Position numbers and translations under genes: made by a program. A stretch of DNA of 64,000 nucleotides from Oceanobacillus polygoni (GTDB taxonomy: Bacteria; Bacillota; Bacilli; Bacillales; Amphibacillaceae): assembly GCF_008304605.1 (NCBI RefSeq), contig NZ_PIJY01000045.1, positions 255,028 to 319,027 on the forward strand, written 5' to 3'. The notes under the pieces were generated by a model. That model was given only the letters and a program-made list of their open reading frames with translations. It ran no database searches and had not been told where the DNA came from. Positions 36,264-45,232 of this stretch are shown piece after piece. Every line of letters begins with the position of its first letter. Position 1 is the first letter of the stretch.

Positions 36264-37013
36264 GTGAATCAAGCATACGAGGTGAAATTAGAAGCATTTG
36301 AGGGGCCGCTTGATTTATTACTGCATTTAATCAATCAGTATGAAATTGATATATACGACATTCCCATGGCACAAATAACAAAACAATACATGGAGTATAT
36401 ACATACGATGCAACAACTGGAATTAAATATTGCAAGTGAATATCTAGTCATGGCTTCCACGCTAGTGGCGATTAAAAGTCAAATGCTATTACCTAAACAA
36501 GAAATCATTGTAGATGATGAGACCGAAGAATATATGGAAGATCCGAGAGAAGAATTGATGCAACGTCTGATCGAATATCGGAAATATAAAGAAGCAGCTG
36601 AACGGCTGAAAGAAAAGGAAATTGAAGCGAATCAAATATTCACAAGACCACCAACCGTCTTCGATGAATTAGCATTTGAAAAACAGCCGGTTGTACAGGG
36701 AGATGTCTCCATCTATGATATGCTTGGTGCTTTAGGTAAGATGTTTGAGCGAAAGAAATGGAATAAGCCACTAGATACTACTGTGCAGCGGATGGACATC
36801 CCTATTGAGCAACGAATGCGGGATGTGTTGGCAAAAGTGAAGACATCAAAAGAAAAAGGGATAGAATTTGATCATTTATTTCCTTATCCATCAAGGTCTC
36901 ATGTTGTTGTCACCTTTATAGCGATTTTAGAGCTTATGAAAGCGAAGGAAATTTATTGCAAACAAACAAAGCATTTCGATACATTGTATATATTTGCAGA
37001 AAGTAACGAATAA
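36264..37013 (+). CDS. scpA: Segregation and condensation protein A
   Basis: This 249-residue kleisin joins SMC and ScpB in the bacterial condensin. The N-terminal VKLEAFEGPLDLLLHLINQ and LAKVKTSKEKGIEFDHLF with the winged-helix C-terminus are typical. The start is a GTG behind GGAAAGGACGG. scpB follows after 88 bp. Confidence 0.95.
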   Translation: MNQAYEVKLEAFEGPLDLLLHLINQYEIDIYDIPMAQITKQYMEYIHTMQQLELNIASEYLVMASTLVAIKSQMLLPKQEIIVDDETEEYMEDPREELMQRLIEYRKYKEAAERLKEKEIEANQIFTRPPTVFDELAFEKQPVVQGDVSIYDMLGALGKMFERKKWNKPLDTTVQRMDIPIEQRMRDVLAKVKTSKEKGIEFDHLFPYPSRSHVVVTFIAILELMKAKEIYCKQTKHFDTLYIFAESNE

Positions 37014-37101
37014 AACTTTGCTTTCTGCATAAGTGCAACAAAGGCATCGCTCAAGAGGCGTGAGAGAATGCTAAGTTTTCTAACATTTGGAGGAATAGAT
37101 T

Positions 37102-37698
37102 GTGGAGATAGAAGAATTAAAGGCTGTTGTCGAAGGCCTGCTTTTTGCTAGTGGTGATGAAGGTATTACAGTAAAACAAGTATGTAAGGTTCTTGACGTG
37201 TCAGCATCAGCAGTGGAACACATCATAGAAGAGCTAACATATGATTATGAACGGAAAGACCGTGGCTTAATGATTATGAAATCGCATGAAGTACTTCATT
37301 TAACAACAAAGCCAGAGCATAGTAATTATTTCAAAAAATTACTAGAACTACCACAGACAAGCAGAATGTCACAAGCTGCTCTAGAAACATTGGCAATCAT
37401 TGCTTATCAGCAGCCGATAACGAGAACAGAAATCGATGAAATCAGAGGTGTTAAAAGTGATCGGCCTGTTCAAACACTTTTGGCGAGGTCGTTAATTGAG
37501 GAGGTAGGACGCAAAGATAGTGTTGGAAGACCGATCCTATTTGGAACAAGTAAGGATTTTCTAACCTATTTTGGCCTGACGTCACTTGGGGAACTGCCGC
37601 CGTTACCTGAACCTACTGAAGATAATACGGATAATAACGAAGCAGATTTATTTTTTGAGCGATTTAGTGATGAAATCGAAACCAATTTTAACGAATAA
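37102..37698 (+). CDS. scpB: Segregation and condensation protein B
   Basis: This 198-residue protein has two winged-helix domains. The conserved LETLAIIAYQQPITRTEIDEIRGV and VGRPILFGTSKDFLTYFGL are visible. It binds ScpA as a dimer to regulate SMC. The start is a GTG behind GGAGG. A terminator follows and separates it from dacB. Confidence 0.95.
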   Translation: MEIEELKAVVEGLLFASGDEGITVKQVCKVLDVSASAVEHIIEELTYDYERKDRGLMIMKSHEVLHLTTKPEHSNYFKKLLELPQTSRMSQAALETLAIIAYQQPITRTEIDEIRGVKSDRPVQTLLARSLIEEVGRKDSVGRPILFGTSKDFLTYFGLTSLGELPPLPEPTEDNTDNNEADLFFERFSDEIETNFNE

Positions 37699-37705
37699 AA
37701 ATTCC

Positions 37706-37738
37706 ATCCTTACATGCCAGCATGTAAGGATTTTTTTA
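37706..37738 (+). terminator. Terminator of scpAB
   Basis: ATCCTTACATGC pairs perfectly with GCATGTAAGGAT, followed by seven Ts. Confidence 0.93.
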
Positions 37739-37750
37739 TTGTTTAATCTA

Positions 37751-37778
37751 GCATAACGGCGTGTCCTTTGCATAAAAT
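37751..37778 (+). promoter_or_regulatory. Possible SigE promoter of dacB-spmAB
   Basis: CATAAAAT at 37771-37778 resembles the SigE -10 CATACAHT (one mismatch). GCATAAC at 37751-37757 resembles the -35 KMATATT (5 of 7), spacer 13. SigE control of dacB is established in B. subtilis; the match here is moderate. Confidence 0.5.
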
Positions 37779-37811
37779 GTAAGGATATCTTTTCTGGGAG
37801 GCATTAATACG

Positions 37812-38912
37812 ATGCGATTTCTAATACTTATCCTTATTTTGTTTGTCATACATCTCGGCTTTCCAATGACGGGACAAGCAACACCAGTTGTTTCTGCGAA
37901 TAACGCAATATTGATCGAACAATCAACAGGCAGGGTGCTTTATGAAAAGAAAGCACATGAAGAAGCTTCTATAGCAAGTATTACGAAAATAATGACAGCA
38001 ATTATTGCAATTGAATCCGGGAAAATGGAGGAGATGGCTATTGCTTCAAGAAGTGCGATCTACACGGAGGGGTCTTCCATTTATTTAGAGCAAGGCGAAA
38101 AAATGAAACTAGAAGACCTTGTTTATGGACTGATGCTCAGGTCTGGAAATGACGCTGCTGTAGCGATAGCAGAACATGTGGGAGGCAGTGAGGAAGGCTT
38201 CGTCTATCTAATGAATGAAAAGGCAAAATGGCTTGGGATGACAAATACACACTTCGATAATCCGCATGGGCTTGATTCGGAGACTCATTATTCAACGGCA
38301 TATGATATGGCAATACTTATGCGCTATGCGATGGAAAACACTACGTTTCACGAAATAAGTGGTTCAGAGACATATATATCCGAAAACAGATCGTATAGCT
38401 GGAAGAACAAAAATCGTCTGCTCACACAATTTTATGAATACTGTACAGGAGGGAAAACAGGATATACAAAGCAAACAGGTAGAACATTAGTAACCACTGC
38501 TGAAAAAGACGGGATGGAGTTAATTGCAGTGACGCTTGATGCACCAGATGATTGGAGGGATCATATCTCGATGTTTGAATGGGGATATGAAAATTATCAA
38601 ATGCAACCACTTTCAGATGAAGGACCAATAAAGTACAAATTGAATGAAACGAATTTAACGGTGGACGGCTTTGTAGAGGACGAAATATCCTATCCGTTAT
38701 CTGTTGAAGAGATAGACGTATTGACTTCGAGTACGTTTCTGCTTTCAAATTATTTGACAACGGATGAGGAGGTTATTGGAAAAACCGTTTTTTACTTGGA
38801 TGATGAACAATTGATGGAAACACATATTTTCCAAAATCGATTGGAACCTAACAATCATGATTTCAAACATTCTTTTACATCGGTTTTATTACAAATAATT
38901 GGGTTGAAGTAA
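37812..38912 (+). CDS. dacB: Sporulation D-alanyl-D-alanine carboxypeptidase DacB
   Basis: This 366-residue class C PBP has a signal peptide (LILILILFVIHLGFP), catalytic ASITK, SGN in RSGNDAA and KTG in GGKTGYT. It trims stem peptides in the spore cortex from the mother-cell side. GGGAGG precedes the ATG. It is followed by spmA (2 bp) and spmB, the standard sporulation operon for spore core dehydration. Confidence 0.94.
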   Translation: MRFLILILILFVIHLGFPMTGQATPVVSANNAILIEQSTGRVLYEKKAHEEASIASITKIMTAIIAIESGKMEEMAIASRSAIYTEGSSIYLEQGEKMKLEDLVYGLMLRSGNDAAVAIAEHVGGSEEGFVYLMNEKAKWLGMTNTHFDNPHGLDSETHYSTAYDMAILMRYAMENTTFHEISGSETYISENRSYSWKNKNRLLTQFYEYCTGGKTGYTKQTGRTLVTTAEKDGMELIAVTLDAPDDWRDHISMFEWGYENYQMQPLSDEGPIKYKLNETNLTVDGFVEDEISYPLSVEEIDVLTSSTFLLSNYLTTDEEVIGKTVFYLDDEQLMETHIFQNRLEPNNHDFKHSFTSVLLQIIGLK

Positions 38913-38913
38913 A

Positions 38914-39498
38914 ATGATTAATATAATTTGGGCATGCATGGCAATTGTAGGTATTATTTTCGCAATGTTTAATGGAACAATGGAGGAAGTTAATAAAGCA
39001 ATTTTTGAGAGTGCAAGTGAGGCAGTAACCCTAGCCATTAGCCTAATTAGCATTCTTGTTTTTTGGCTGGGTATCATGAAAATTGCAGAAAACGCTGGGG
39101 TTCTAAAAGGGATTGCGAAGGTATTTCGACCTGTTATAGTAAAGTTGTTTCCAGAGATACCAAAAGACCACCCGGCAATTGGCTATATCGTATCGAATAT
39201 TACGGCAAATCTATTTGGTTTAGGCAATGCTGCCACACCTCTTGGAATAAAGGCAATGGAGGAAATGAAAAAGTTAAGTGGATCAGATACTGCATCACGA
39301 TCAATGATTACCTTTCTTGCATTAAACACATCTGGTTTGACCTTGGTTCCGACAACTGTTATTGCAATCCGTATGCAATATAATTCTGTATCCCCAACCG
39401 AAATTGTTGGAACGACCATTATTGCAAGCGGAGTTGCAGTTACCAGCGCTATTTTAATTGATCGTTTTTATCATTATAAAAGTACTTGGAGGAAATAA
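38914..39498 (+). CDS. spmA: Spore maturation protein A
   Basis: This 194-residue membrane protein with nucleoside-recognition/Gate-domain-like helices (GLGNAATPLGIKAMEEM) matches SpmA. With SpmB it is needed for full core dehydration and heat resistance of spores. It starts one base after the dacB stop region and ends 2 bp before spmB. Confidence 0.95.
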   Translation: MINIIWACMAIVGIIFAMFNGTMEEVNKAIFESASEAVTLAISLISILVFWLGIMKIAENAGVLKGIAKVFRPVIVKLFPEIPKDHPAIGYIVSNITANLFGLGNAATPLGIKAMEEMKKLSGSDTASRSMITFLALNTSGLTLVPTTVIAIRMQYNSVSPTEIVGTTIIASGVAVTSAILIDRFYHYKSTWRK

Positions 39499-39500
39499 TT

Positions 39501-40031
39501 ATGGAGATCATTACGCTAGTAAGCACCTGGCTTATTCCAACCTTTTTACTCGTCGTATTAACACTGGCAGTTATCAAGAAAGTTCCCGCATACGAATTAT
39601 TTGTAGAAGGAGGTAAGGAAGGTGTCAAAATGGCATTTTCTTTGCTTCCTTTTTTAGTGGGCATGATTGTATCGATTGCAATACTTCGTAGTTCGGGAGC
39701 ATTGGAGGCTCTGATTAACAGCATTACCCCATTGCTGCAGCTGGTCGGCATTCCAGCTGATATTATGCCACTTGCATTAGTAAGACCAATCTCTGGCACA
39801 GCTGCATTAGGCATGACAACCGAATTGATCGCAACACATGGACCTGATTCGTTTATTGGTAGGTTAGCATCCACCATGCAAGGAAGTACAGATACTACGC
39901 TCTATATATTGACCGTCTATTTTGGAGCGGTCGGAATCAGGAAAATGCGATATGCTTTAAAAGTTGGTCTGTTGGCAGACCTAATTGCTATACTTTCATC
40001 CATCATTATTGTTAAAATAGTATTCGGGTAA
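39501..40031 (+). CDS. spmB: Spore maturation protein B
   Basis: This 176-residue membrane protein has GISGTA-like motif LVRPISGTAALGM and MQGSTDTTLYILTVYFGAV. I chose the ATG at 39501, with GGAGG in the last codons of spmA; the in-frame TTG at 39486 overlaps that site. It is partnered with SpmA. Confidence 0.94.
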   Translation: MEIITLVSTWLIPTFLLVVLTLAVIKKVPAYELFVEGGKEGVKMAFSLLPFLVGMIVSIAILRSSGALEALINSITPLLQLVGIPADIMPLALVRPISGTAALGMTTELIATHGPDSFIGRLASTMQGSTDTTLYILTVYFGAVGIRKMRYALKVGLLADLIAILSSIIIVKIVFG

Positions 40032-40038
40032 CTAAAAC

Positions 40039-40063
40039 TAGCGTTAATGTGTCATTAACGCTA
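40039..40063 (+). terminator. Hairpin after spmB, weak terminator
   Basis: TAGCGTTAATG pairs perfectly with CATTAACGCTA around TGT. The tail is TTATTATG rather than a T-run, so termination may be partial. Confidence 0.65.
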
Positions 40064-40101
40064 TTATTATGTAGAAAATAAAGTAGAAGTATGGTGATAG
40101 A

Positions 40102-40845
40102 ATGACAAATCAAAATGAACGACTACAAAAAGTAATTGCGCAAAGTGGCATAACCTCTAGAAGAAAAGCAGAACAGCTTATTATAGATGGGAAAGTCCGT
40201 GTAAATGGACAAGTTGTAACAGAGCTTGGCACAAAAGTTTCACGTGATGATGAGGTTGAGGTGAACGGTGTACCATTGGAGAAAGAGCCCCATGTATACT
40301 ACATGCTCTATAAACCAAGGGGCGTCATTTCCAGTTTGAAGGACGACAAAAATAGAAAAGTTGTAATTGATTTAATGGAGGAAGTTACAGAAAGAGTTTT
40401 TCCAATTGGCAGACTGGATTACGATACATCAGGTATCTTGCTGTTAACGAATGATGGTGAATTTGCTAATCTTTTAATGCATCCGAAGCATGAAGTAGAC
40501 AAGGTTTATGTCGCTAAAATTAAAGGAATTCCAGACAAAAAAGAGCTTGGCAGGCTAAGAAAAGGGATAAAAGCGGATAATGATATGTTAAAAGCAGCCA
40601 ACTATACGATTTTATCTACGGATAAGAAAAAGAATACGATGGTACTTGAATTGACCTTGCATGAAGGAAAAAACCGTCATATTAGAAGAATGATGGAACA
40701 GTTAGGCTACCCTGTCATGAAATTAAAAAGGGAAAAGTATGGTATGCTTACGTTGGATGGATTGCAGCCAGGAGATTATCGTCCTTTAACACCGAAAGAA
40801 ATAAAGCAAATCAGAAACCAAGCTTCCAAAATTGTTAAAGAATAG
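40102..40845 (+). CDS. rluB: rRNA pseudouridine synthase RluB type
   Basis: This 247-residue protein has an N-terminal S4 RNA-binding domain (RLQKVIAQSGITSRRKAEQL) and a catalytic domain with the key Asp in GRLDYDTSGILLLTNDG and HEGKNRHIRRM. It makes pseudouridine in 23S rRNA. Location between spmB and resA matches B. subtilis ypuL. Confidence 0.94.
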   Translation: MTNQNERLQKVIAQSGITSRRKAEQLIIDGKVRVNGQVVTELGTKVSRDDEVEVNGVPLEKEPHVYYMLYKPRGVISSLKDDKNRKVVIDLMEEVTERVFPIGRLDYDTSGILLLTNDGEFANLLMHPKHEVDKVYVAKIKGIPDKKELGRLRKGIKADNDMLKAANYTILSTDKKKNTMVLELTLHEGKNRHIRRMMEQLGYPVMKLKREKYGMLTLDGLQPGDYRPLTPKEIKQIRNQASKIVKE

Positions 40846-40868
40846 TCAAATTTCGTACTTTATATCAA

Positions 40869-40877
40869 TGATATAAT
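40869..40877 (+). promoter_or_regulatory. Extended -10 promoter of resA
   Basis: TGATATAAT is a TG-N-TATAAT extended -10 with no good -35, consistent with an activator-dependent promoter (ResD acts on resA in B. subtilis; inferred here). Confidence 0.55.
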
Positions 40878-40897
40878 ACGGTGTGGGAGTGATGATT

Positions 40898-41476
40898 TTG
40901 AGTTTGGATCAAATAAAAAAAAGTAAACAAAAGAAAAAAAGAAATCGGTTCATTTTTAGAACCGTGATTCTGGGTGTTTTAGTGGCGGCAGTTGTATTTG
41001 CACTTGTATCCAACTTACAAAAAGATAATACGATTTATAAAGTTGGAGATAAAGCGCCAGACTTTATGTTGCAGCAAATCAATAATAATCATGATGTTGA
41101 GACGGTTCAGTTGAGTGAGCTTGAGGGCAAAGGTGTCATGCTTAACTTCTGGGCTACATGGTGTAAGCCGTGTAAAGAGGAAATGCCGTATATGCAAGAG
41201 CTTTACCCTGAATACAAAGATAAGGGAATTGAAATTGTAGCGGTCAGTCTGGATGGAACAGAGCTCGTCGTGGATCGTTTTATTGGTGATTATAATTTAA
41301 CATTTCCAATCCCTCATGATAAAACGAGTGAGGTGAGGGACTTGTATAAAGTCGGGCCATTACCAAGCACTTTTTTTATCAATCCTGATGGAGAAATCCA
41401 AGAAATTGTTAGTGGAGCACTTAGTTTAGAGAGGCTTGAAGGATATTTGCAAGCGATACAACCAAAAACAAATTGA
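40898..41476 (+). CDS. resA: Thiol-disulfide oxidoreductase ResA
   Basis: This protein of about 192 residues has an N-terminal membrane anchor (TVILGVLVAAVVFALV) and an extracytoplasmic thioredoxin fold with WATWCKPC (active-site CKPC). It reduces apocytochrome c for heme attachment. I chose the TTG at 40898 because GGGAG at 40885-40889 is 8 bases before it; upstream in-frame GTG and ATG overlap that site. The usual ResA motif is CEPC, so K replaces E here. Confidence 0.93.
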   Translation: MSLDQIKKSKQKKKRNRFIFRTVILGVLVAAVVFALVSNLQKDNTIYKVGDKAPDFMLQQINNNHDVETVQLSELEGKGVMLNFWATWCKPCKEEMPYMQELYPEYKDKGIEIVAVSLDGTELVVDRFIGDYNLTFPIPHDKTSEVRDLYKVGPLPSTFFINPDGEIQEIVSGALSLERLEGYLQAIQPKTN

Positions 41477-41503
41477 GCATGAAAGCAATTGTGAGGGATT
41501 TAA

Positions 41504-43141
41504 ATGAACAAAATTAAGTGTGAGTGTGGGCATATTAACCCCGAAGGAACAGTTTTATGTGAAGCTTGCGGTAAGCCTATTGAAGGGAATCAGCACATTG
41601 ATGGCAATGAAGGAAAAAAATTGCTTAATATGCGCTATGACGGAACAGCCCGTCGTTCACAAACATACAATAAATCTGTTGTTGATAAGATATGGAGTTT
41701 CTTTTCTTCCGTAAAAGTTGGTGTTTGGCTAATTGTAATCGCATTAGTAGCATCAATGATTGGGACAATTTTCCCGCAAGAAATTTACATACCGGCAGAT
41801 GCCGTGTCACGTGATCCTGCCATTTTTTATGAAGATCGTTATGGTGTTTTAGGTTTAATTTATTATCAGCTGGGCTTTCATAATTTATACAGTTCTTGGT
41901 GGTACATGATTCTAATTGCTCTTATAGGTATTTCACTAGTCATCTGTAGTCTTGATCGCTTTGTGCCTTTGTATAAAGCACTAAAAAGACAAAAGGCACA
42001 GCGTCATGAAACATTTTTAAACAGACAGCGTTTATATAGTGAATCGTCTGATGTTGCTGATCAGGATATAGAGACAGTTAAAGAAAATCTAAAAAAACAA
42101 CGGTATAAAATCAGGGAGGAAAATGGACATATCCTTGCTGAAAAAGGCAGATTTTCGAGATGGGGTCCGTATGTAAACCATATTGGCTTAATCATCATTC
42201 TATTAGCAGCTATATTTCGAACAACCCCACTGATGCACACAGAGGAATATGTTTGGGTTCGGGAAGGGCAGCAAATTGCTCTTCCAGGAACGAAAGGTGA
42301 ATATTACATCGAAAACAAAGAATTTATCATGGAAACTCATGATGAAAACGATGAACGATTCGCACAAGCAATTCAACAGGAAGGTGTGGTACCGAGTAAT
42401 TTTCAGACAGATATCGTGATTTATCAAGCGACGAACGCTTCGATTCCAGGAGCTGAACCAGAATTGGAACCAATATTGGAAGAGTCGATTCAAATGAATA
42501 AACCGGCTAAATTTGATGGATATACACTGTATCAATCTGGATACCAAGTAAATGAATTTACCAATATGACCTTTAAAGTTCATGAAACCGATGATCCAGA
42601 TGAGACATCATTAGGATCATTTACAATCAATCTTATGAACCCTGAGTCAACATATGAATTGGATAGCGGATTTCGTGTTGAGATTGGTCAATACTATCCA
42701 GATTATATTTTAGATAATGGAGTACCAACTTCAGAAACGAACTTCCCAAGAAATCCTGCTTTCGTATTGATGGTATATCCACCCGAAAGTGACAGTCCTG
42801 AAGTTAGTTTTCTTGGTATCGGAAAAAATATTGATGCAACTGGAGAGAATGAATATAAAATAGGAATTGAAGACTTCGAATTACATGATGTTAGTGGTCT
42901 GACGTTACGAGTGGATTACACGCTTCCATTTTTTATTCTTGGTTCCGCTATCTTCATGATCGGTGTTATTCAAGGGATGTACTGGCAGCATCGCAGAATT
43001 TGGATTCATCCAAAAGCGGGTGGAATTCTCCTTGCTGCACATACAAATAAAAACTGGTTTGGTATTAAAAAGGAAATTGAGAAATCAATTGAAAACACAT
43101 CAATTACAATGGTTGAAGACCAGCAGGAATTAGACGAATAA
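41504..43141 (+). CDS. resB: Cytochrome c biogenesis protein ResB
   Basis: This 545-residue membrane protein carries an N-terminal zinc-ribbon-like KCECGHINPEGTVLCEACGK, then membrane helices beginning WLIVIALVASMIGTIFP and a large external domain before the last helix (LPFFILGSAIFMIGVIQGM). With ResC it forms the System II heme lyase. It belongs to the resABC operon. Confidence 0.94.
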   Translation: MNKIKCECGHINPEGTVLCEACGKPIEGNQHIDGNEGKKLLNMRYDGTARRSQTYNKSVVDKIWSFFSSVKVGVWLIVIALVASMIGTIFPQEIYIPADAVSRDPAIFYEDRYGVLGLIYYQLGFHNLYSSWWYMILIALIGISLVICSLDRFVPLYKALKRQKAQRHETFLNRQRLYSESSDVADQDIETVKENLKKQRYKIREENGHILAEKGRFSRWGPYVNHIGLIIILLAAIFRTTPLMHTEEYVWVREGQQIALPGTKGEYYIENKEFIMETHDENDERFAQAIQQEGVVPSNFQTDIVIYQATNASIPGAEPELEPILEESIQMNKPAKFDGYTLYQSGYQVNEFTNMTFKVHETDDPDETSLGSFTINLMNPESTYELDSGFRVEIGQYYPDYILDNGVPTSETNFPRNPAFVLMVYPPESDSPEVSFLGIGKNIDATGENEYKIGIEDFELHDVSGLTLRVDYTLPFFILGSAIFMIGVIQGMYWQHRRIWIHPKAGGILLAAHTNKNWFGIKKEIEKSIENTSITMVEDQQELDE

Positions 43142-43145
43142 CTAT

Positions 43146-43168
43146 GCTGCGTGCCTCTTGCACGCAGC
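43146..43168 (+). other. Hairpin between resB and resC
   Basis: GCTGCGTGC pairs perfectly with GCACGCAGC around CTCTT, with no T-run. It may be an mRNA stability or processing element inside the res operon. Confidence 0.55.
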
Positions 43169-43198
43169 TACTGTGTTTTAGGATGAGGAGGAATTTTA

Positions 43199-44389
43199 AT
43201 GGATTTACTTAATCTTAGTAGCACGATGCTTTATACAGCATTTATTTTGTATTTGGTTGCTACGCTTTTCTTTGGGGCAACAATTAGACAGGATAAGTCG
43301 GAAAGAAGAAAAAAGACAAAATCTGGAACAATTGGTATTACAATAACAATTATCGGTTTTATTGCCCAATTGATCTATCTGATAACAAGATGGATTGCAA
43401 GTGGACATGCACCGGTTAGTAATATGTTCGAATTTATGACATTTCTCGGAATGTCTATGGTTTTAGCTTTTATTATTCTTTATTTTTATTACAAATTGAG
43501 TTTTCTTGGATTGTTCGCTCTTCCGATTGCAATGATCATCATTGCATATGCGAGCATGTTTCCGACAGAAATCTCACCATTAGTACCTTCCTTACAAAGT
43601 CATTGGCTCTATATTCATGTAACGACTGTAGCTTTAGGTCAAGGAATACTATTTATTAGTTTTGCTGCAGGGATTATGTATTTAATTAGACAAATTGATC
43701 AGACAAGCTTGAACAAAGGTAGCGTATGGCTTGAAATCGTGATGTATGTCATGATCTTATTTATTGGCTTCATCGTTATCACAACTACCTTTAATATCAT
43801 GGACTATCATGCTGAATTTGAATATTCGGAAGGTGGCACTGTGATTACGACGGATTATCATTTGCCAGCTATTGCTGGTCCACATGAAGGAACGTTATTA
43901 ACAGAAGGTGTTATGAAACCATGGTTTGACACTCCTACATGGATGCAAGGCGCAGATGCTGGAAGAAAATTCAATACTGTCATTTGGTCATTTATTACGG
44001 GGACCATATTATATGGACTCGTACGTTTGATCATTCGTAAACGAGTTGGCGCAAAGCTTCAGCCACTTCTAAAAAATGTGAAGCCGGATCTATTAGACGA
44101 GATCATGTATCGTTCCGTTGCCATCGGCTTCCCTGTGTTCACTCTAGGCGGTCTCATCTTTGCGGCGATTTGGGCTCAAATTGCTTGGGGAAGATTCTGG
44201 GGCTGGGATCCAAAAGAGGTATGGGCACTTGTTACATGGTTTTTCTATGCTGCCTTTCTCCACCTTCGTTTATCGAGAGGTTGGCATGGTGAGAAATCCG
44301 CTTGGTTAGCAGTAGGTGGTTTTGCAATAATTATGTTTAACCTAATTGTTGTTAATCTCGTATTAGCAGGTCTACATTCGTATGCTTAG
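43199..44389 (+). CDS. resC: Cytochrome c biogenesis protein ResC (CcsA/CcsB type)
   Basis: This 396-residue polytopic heme-handling protein has the WWD-type signature [18 protein letters not shown] and conserved histidines in [10 protein letters not shown] and [10 protein letters not shown]. It delivers heme across the membrane to apocytochrome c with ResB. GAGGAGG precedes the ATG. A terminator separates it from resD. Confidence 0.95.
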   Translation: MDLLNLSSTMLYTAFILYLVATLFFGATIRQDKSERRKKTKSGTIGITITIIGFIAQLIYLITRWIASGHAPVSNMFEFMTFLGMSMVLAFIILYFYYKLSFLGLFALPIAMIIIAYASMFPTEISPLVPSLQSHWLYIHVTTVALGQGILFISFAAGIMYLIRQIDQTSLNKGSVWLEIVMYVMILFIGFIVITTTFNIMDYHAEFEYSEGGTVITTDYHLPAIAGPHEGTLLTEGVMKPWFDTPTWMQGADAGRKFNTVIWSFITGTILYGLVRLIIRKRVGAKLQPLLKNVKPDLLDEIMYRSVAIGFPVFTLGGLIFAAIWAQIAWGRFWGWDPKEVWALVTWFFYAAFLHLRLSRGWHGEKSAWLAVGGFAIIMFNLIVVNLVLAGLHSYA

Positions 44390-44400
44390 ATTTGGCAGAG

Positions 44401-44434
44401 AAAACGGGGTATCATTAGGATACCTCGTTTTTTT
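44401..44434 (+). terminator. Terminator between resC and resD
   Basis: AAAACGGGGTATC pairs with GATACCTCGTTTT (one G-U) around ATTAG, followed by T-rich sequence. It implies that resDE has its own promoter. Confidence 0.9.
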
Positions 44435-44515
44435 ATACTTTTAGCAAGGATTGGTTTATACTTTAATATATAGTGATTCAAGCATGTACAGTGTAAAGCA
44501 TAGGGGGAAGTTATA

Positions 44516-45232
44516 ATGGATGAAAATATTAAGATATTAGTTGTTGATGATGAGGAAAGAATTCGAAGACTCATCCGCATGTATTTAGAACGTGAAGATT
44601 ATATTGTAGAAGAAGCAGAAAATGGAAAAGTCGCCTTAGATAAGGCTTTAGATAATGATTACAATGTCATTATATTAGATATCATGATGCCTGAAATGGA
44701 TGGAATTGAAACATGTCAGGAACTTAGAAAAGAAAAAGATACTCCTGTAATTATGCTGACCGCAAAAGGCGAAGAAGCAAATCGTGTGCAAGGTTTTGAA
44801 GTTGGAGCAGACGATTATATTGTAAAGCCGTTTAGCCCAAGAGAAGCTGTGTTACGTGTAAAAGCATTATTACGTAGGGTAACTGCAGCATCTTTTCAGG
44901 AGGCCGATACATCTTCAAAAAATATATTGGTATTTCCGCATATTACAATTGACCATGATGCCCATCGTGTTACGGCAGATGGTGAAGAAGTAAGTCTAAC
45001 GCCAAAAGAATATGAACTACTATGCTTCTTGGCAAAATCTCCGGATAAAGTATTTAATAGAGAACATCTTTTGAAAGAAGTATGGCAATATGAATTCTTT
45101 GGGGACCTGCGTACAGTTGATACACACGTTAAACGACTTCGCGAAAAACTAAGCAGTGTATCCAAGCCGGCCGCTAAAATGATTGTAACTGTATGGGGTG
45201 TTGGTTATAAATTCGAAGTTGATGATGTGTAA
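44516..45232 (+). CDS. resD: Response regulator ResD (OmpR/PhoB family)
   Basis: This 238-residue regulator has a receiver domain with acidic pocket VVDDEERIRR, phospho-acceptor Asp55 in ILDIMMPEMDG and Lys in IVKPFSP, then a winged-helix DNA-binding domain (TVDTHVKRLREKL). It activates respiration genes under low oxygen. Its TAA overlaps the ATG of resE by one base. Confidence 0.96.
   Translation: MDENIKILVVDDEERIRRLIRMYLEREDYIVEEAENGKVALDKALDNDYNVIILDIMMPEMDGIETCQELRKEKDTPVIMLTAKGEEANRVQGFEVGADDYIVKPFSPREAVLRVKALLRRVTAASFQEADTSSKNILVFPHITIDHDAHRVTADGEEVSLTPKEYELLCFLAKSPDKVFNREHLLKEVWQYEFFGDLRTVDTHVKRLREKLSSVSKPAAKMIVTVWGVGYKFEVDDV

Noticed and set aside
39449..39877. 142-codon frame antisense to spmB
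   Set aside because: It is fully opposite a well-recognised gene and lacks a ribosome site; a frame shadow.
42203..42583. 126-codon frame antisense to resB
   Set aside because: Shadow of resB; low-complexity product and no ribosome site.
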